Shown here: positions 51,572 to 53,995 of the stretch, in pieces
Numbering within the stretch: position 1 is the stretch's first letter
How the letters are laid out: every line of letters starts with the position of its first letter
The notes under the pieces: model-generated
What the model was told of the DNA's origin: nothing
Database searches by the model: none
Seen by the model: only the letters and a program-made list of their open reading frames with translations
Assembly (NCBI RefSeq): GCF_900099765.1
Contig: NZ_FNDX01000041.1
Span: 1-53,995 of the forward strand
Direction of reading: 5' to 3'
DNA: 53,995 bases
Source: Paenibacillus typhae
Lineage (GTDB): Bacteria > Bacillota > Bacilli > Paenibacillales > Paenibacillaceae
Translations under genes and position numbers: made by a program

Positions 51572-53083
51572 ATGGCTTATTATTATGAGCAGCCGTCCAG
51601 AACGTTCAGCGAATTTCTGCTCGTTCCAAATCTGACGACCAAAGCATGTATCCCGGGCAATGTGGATCTGCGCACCCCCGTAACCAAATTCAAACGCGGC
51701 GAGACTCCGGCGCTGACCATGAACCTTCCGGTTACCTCTGCCGTTATGCAGGCGGTCTCTGACCATAATATGGCGATTGCCCTGGCCAAAAGCGGCGGCA
51801 TCTCCTTCATCTACGGCTCCCAGTCCGTCGAGCAGCAGGTGGAGATGGTCCGCCGAGTCAAAAAATTCAAGGCAGGCTTTGTCGTAAGCGACGCTAACCT
51901 CCGTCCGGAGGATACCCTGCAGGATGTTCTGTCCCTTAAAGCCCGCAGCGGCCACTCCACCATCGCCATTACTGATAACGGGGAGCCGACCGGCAAGCTG
52001 ATGGGGATCGTCACCAGCCGCGACTACCGTGAGAACCGGCTGCCGCCGGAATGCCCGATTACAGAGTTCATGACCCCGCTCTCCTCTCTGATCTACGCCC
52101 AGGAAGGCATTACCCTGACCGAAGCTAATGATATGATCTGGGACCACAAGCTGAACTGTCTGCCGATCGTGAACAGCGAAGGCAATCTGATGTACCTGGT
52201 CTTCCGCAAGGATTATGACAGCCATCAGGAATATCCGCTGGAGCTTCATGACAGCAACAAGCAGCTGATCGTCGGCGCAGGCATCAATTCGCGTGACTAT
52301 AAGGAGCGGGTACCGGCACTGGTGGAAGCAGGAGCGGATGTGCTCTGCATTGACTCCTCGGACGGCTATTCCGAATGGCAGGCCGAGACGATCCAGTATA
52401 TAAAGGAAACGTTCGGAGAAGCTGTAAAGGTTGGCGCCGGCAATGTGGTGGATAAGGAAGGTTTTCTGTATCTGGTCGAGGCTGGAGCGGATTTCATCAA
52501 GGTCGGAATCGGCGGCGGCTCCATCTGCATTACCCGGGAGCAGAAGGGTATCGGCCGCGGCCAGGCTTCCGCTGTAATCGAAGTAGCCGCAGCCCGCCAG
52601 GAATATTACGAGCAGACGGGAATTTACGTACCGATCTGCTCTGACGGCGGTATCGTTCATGACTACCATATCGTGCTTGCACTGGCGATGGGCGCAGATT
52701 TTGTTATGCTCGGCCGCTACTTTGCCCGTTTTGACGAGAGCCCGGGCCGCAAGCTGCTCGTAGGCGGGAACTTTGTCAAGGAATACTGGGGCGAAGGCTC
52801 CAGCCGGGCCCGCAACTGGCAGCGCTACGACTTCGGCAATGCCGACAAGGAGAGCAAGCTCGAATTCGAAGAAGGCGTCGATTCCTTCATCCCCTATGCC
52901 GGCCGGCTCAAGGATAACCTGGATCTCAGCATCAGCAAAATCAAATCAACCATGTGCAACTGCGGCGCACTGACCATCCCCCAGCTGCAGCAGCACGCCA
53001 AAATCACCCTTGTCTCCGCCACAACTATTTACGAAGGCGGGGCACATGATGTTATGCTAAAGGAGAAGGATCGTACATCCTGA
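51572..53083 (+). CDS. IMP dehydrogenase-like protein (atypical subclass)
   Basis: 503 residues from ATG 51572 (AAGGAG upstream; the GTG at 51563 is too close). TIM-barrel IMPDH with the catalytic-Cys loop GGGSICITREQKGIGRGQ and SDGGIVHDYHIVLALAMGAD. Two CBS motifs are inserted (about 115-225, MGIVTSRDYRENRLP and ITEFMTPLSSLIYAQEG). The N-terminus and barrel differ from the standard GuaB of Bacilli (for example ALTMNLPVTSAVMQAVSD instead of LNIPLISAGMDTVT). It oxidises IMP to XMP on the way to GMP. It is likely a second copy under riboswitch control, with a canonical guaB elsewhere. Confidence 0.88.
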   Translation: MAYYYEQPSRTFSEFLLVPNLTTKACIPGNVDLRTPVTKFKRGETPALTMNLPVTSAVMQAVSDHNMAIALAKSGGISFIYGSQSVEQQVEMVRRVKKFKAGFVVSDANLRPEDTLQDVLSLKARSGHSTIAITDNGEPTGKLMGIVTSRDYRENRLPPECPITEFMTPLSSLIYAQEGITLTEANDMIWDHKLNCLPIVNSEGNLMYLVFRKDYDSHQEYPLELHDSNKQLIVGAGINSRDYKERVPALVEAGADVLCIDSSDGYSEWQAETIQYIKETFGEAVKVGAGNVVDKEGFLYLVEAGADFIKVGIGGGSICITREQKGIGRGQASAVIEVAAARQEYYEQTGIYVPICSDGGIVHDYHIVLALAMGADFVMLGRYFARFDESPGRKLLVGGNFVKEYWGEGSSRARNWQRYDFGNADKESKLEFEEGVDSFIPYAGRLKDNLDLSISKIKSTMCNCGALTIPQLQQHAKITLVSATTIYEGGAHDVMLKEKDRTS

Positions 53084-53115
53084 CAGATAATATCGACTCA
53101 CAAGGAGCAGTGGTT

Positions 53116-53649
53116 ATGAACGAATTACGCAAGGTACTGGTAAGCAAGGCAGAGCTGGAGAGCAAGGTGCGGGAGCTGGGCGCCATCATCTCACGCGATT
53201 ATGAAGGCAAAGAGCTTGTGCTCATCGGCATCCTGAAGGGAGCCGCAGTATTCATGTCCGATCTGATGCGGGAGATCACCTTTCCTGTCGCCGTTGACTA
53301 TATGTCTGTATCCAGCTATGGCAGCAGCGCTACCACCTCAGGTGTCATTACCATTAAGCAGGACATCGACACCGACATCCGCGGCAAGCATGTGCTGCTC
53401 GTCGAGGACCTGATCGACACCGGCCTTACCCTGCAGCACCTGAAGCAGCTCTTCGCCCTCCGCGAAGCCGCCAGCGTCCGTATCTGCACCATCCTCAGCA
53501 AGCCCTCCCGCCGCGTGGCCGATATCCCCATCGACTACAGCGGCATCGACATCCCCGACGAATTCGTCGTCGGCTACGGCCTCGACTACGCCGAGCAGTA
53601 CCGCAACCTGCCGGAGGTATGGATTGTGGAGACGGATGGGGGGCATTAG
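53116..53649 (+). CDS. hpt: Hypoxanthine-guanine phosphoribosyltransferase
   Basis: 177 residues from ATG 53116 (AAGGAG eight nt upstream). The PRPP loop HVLLVEDLIDTGLTL and the flexible-loop SVSSYGSS motif are typical of HPRT, as is LVLIGILKGAAVFMSDL. It makes IMP and GMP from the bases. Last gene of the riboswitch operon, 32 nt after the IMPDH-like gene. Codons toward its end are strongly G/C-ending, more than in its neighbours. The group II intron ends 11 bp after the stop. Confidence 0.95.
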   Translation: MNELRKVLVSKAELESKVRELGAIISRDYEGKELVLIGILKGAAVFMSDLMREITFPVAVDYMSVSSYGSSATTSGVITIKQDIDTDIRGKHVLLVEDLIDTGLTLQHLKQLFALREAASVRICTILSKPSRRVADIPIDYSGIDIPDEFVVGYGLDYAEQYRNLPEVWIVETDGGH

Positions 53650-53659
53650 GCTGTAGGAA

Positions 53660-53995
53660 ATCGAGTAGGAGGCTACCCATTGACTGAGTAGCCGACCTCT
53701 CACACCACCGTACGTACCGTTCGGTATACGGCGGTTCAATCGCATTAGTGCAATTTACGTAATTGCTCGTACTGTGCTGGGAAGTCATAATATCCCGCCA
53801 GTGCGAGCTTTTCGTTTGTTATGGAACGAGACAGTACAGGGCTTCCGGCGATACGCCAATAGCCAAGTCGGGAATTCCCCCACTGGTAGGCCTGCCACTC
53901 CGGTATCCCTAGCTTGTGTAGGTTTTGCACCTTTGTTTTGGGCTTCTTCCATTGCTTCCAGATGTACATTCGCAGGCGTCTTCGCAGCCATTCGC
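53660..53995 (-). mobile_element. Group II intron, 3' part (truncated by window)
   Basis: On the minus strand the sequence gives the end of the intron-encoded protein, then domain V (53701-53738: ACCGCCGTATACC GAAC GGTACGTACGGTGGT), then domain VI (GGCTACTCAGTCAATGGGTAGCC, here split by position 53672-53694) and a 3' end CTACTCGAT near 53660. It lies in antisense orientation 11 bp beyond the hpt stop. The 5' part is outside the window. Confidence 0.9.
53745..53995 (-). CDS. ltrA: Group II intron reverse transcriptase/maturase, C-terminus (partial)
   Basis: The minus-strand frame enters from the right edge with EWLRRRLRMYIWKQWKKPKT and continues KLGIPEWQAYQWGNSRLGYW ... SPVLSRSITNEKLALAGYYDF, then stops at 53745. 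This is the C-terminal region that follows the maturase X domain of LtrA-type proteins, with the RRRLR and WKQWKxPKTK motifs. The reverse transcriptase domain is beyond the window. Confidence 0.93.
   Translation of the reverse strand, partial: EWLRRRLRMYIWKQWKKPKTKVQNLHKLGIPEWQAYQWGNSRLGYWRIAGSPVLSRSITNEKLALAGYYDFPAQYEQLRKLH

Noticed and set aside
51545..52669. 374-codon minus-strand frame opposite the IMPDH-like gene
   Set aside because: Shadow of a conserved enzyme; no start signal.

Overview
The window looks like a chromosomal segment of an endospore-forming Firmicute, most likely a Paenibacillus or close relative. The basis is gene content and order rather than any database match. Spore genes (safA-, spo0B-, spoIVFA/FB-, spoIIB- and spoVID-like), Firmicute-style control elements (T-box, L21-type leader, purine riboswitch) and an L27 precursor paired with its Prp protease all sit in an order close to the obg-spo0B-rpmA / spoIVF / minCD / mreBCD / maf / spoIIB / folC / valS / spoVID / hem block known from Bacillus subtilis. 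Almost everything to position 50475 is on the minus strand.

Layout. 1-500: start of a minus-strand rRNA operon (16S 5' end, leader, two promoters). 560-2500: safA-like LysM spore protein and a possible small Cys-rich ORF. 2535-7282: amino-acid operon pheB-hom-thrB-pheA-ilvE with its promoter and terminator. 7474-10703: membrane protein, obg and a membrane-anchored spo0B-like gene. 10777-11984: rplU-prp-rpmA with leader and promoter. 12005-14995: rng, spoIVFB, spoIVFA. 15153-20966: DUF4321-like gene-maf-radC-mreB-mreC-mreD-minC-minD under one good promoter. 21379-26827: spoIIB-like gene, a glycosyltransferase and two neighbouring GGDEF proteins. 27099-33073: valS-folC-murC behind a T-box. 33126-38631: spoVID-like gene, glycosyltransferase, a plus-strand GGDEF gene and a zinc metallopeptidase. 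39193-49508: hemA-hemX-sirC-hemC-cobA/hemD-hemB-hemL-rluA. 49636-50475: PP2C-type phosphatase. 50616-53649: plus-strand purine operon (phosphoribosyltransferase, atypical IMP dehydrogenase, hpt) behind a purine riboswitch. 53660-53995: 3' end of a group II intron on the minus strand, cut by the window edge.

The genes are mostly housekeeping: the aspartate/aromatic amino-acid branch, tetrapyrrole synthesis, cell shape and division-site selection, sporulation signalling and coat assembly, and guanine nucleotide supply. The novelty is between the genes. Four intergenic sites carry 23-bp imperfect palindromes at fixed offsets. Three are full four-box arrays (21121-21307, 38927-39113, 43100-43286) with boxes at exactly 0, 51, 113 and 164, and one is a two-box half array (46420-46493) at the same 51-bp pitch. 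The palindrome core is shared within an array but differs between arrays. A second repeated hairpin-plus-tail element occurs at 8371-8461 and 26928-27020. Tandem repeats lie at 6623-6774 and 43324-43546. Other notable points are 16 octapeptide repeats at the N-terminus of an RluA-type pseudouridine synthase and a purine riboswitch whose J3/1 strand appears about 3 nt longer than usual.
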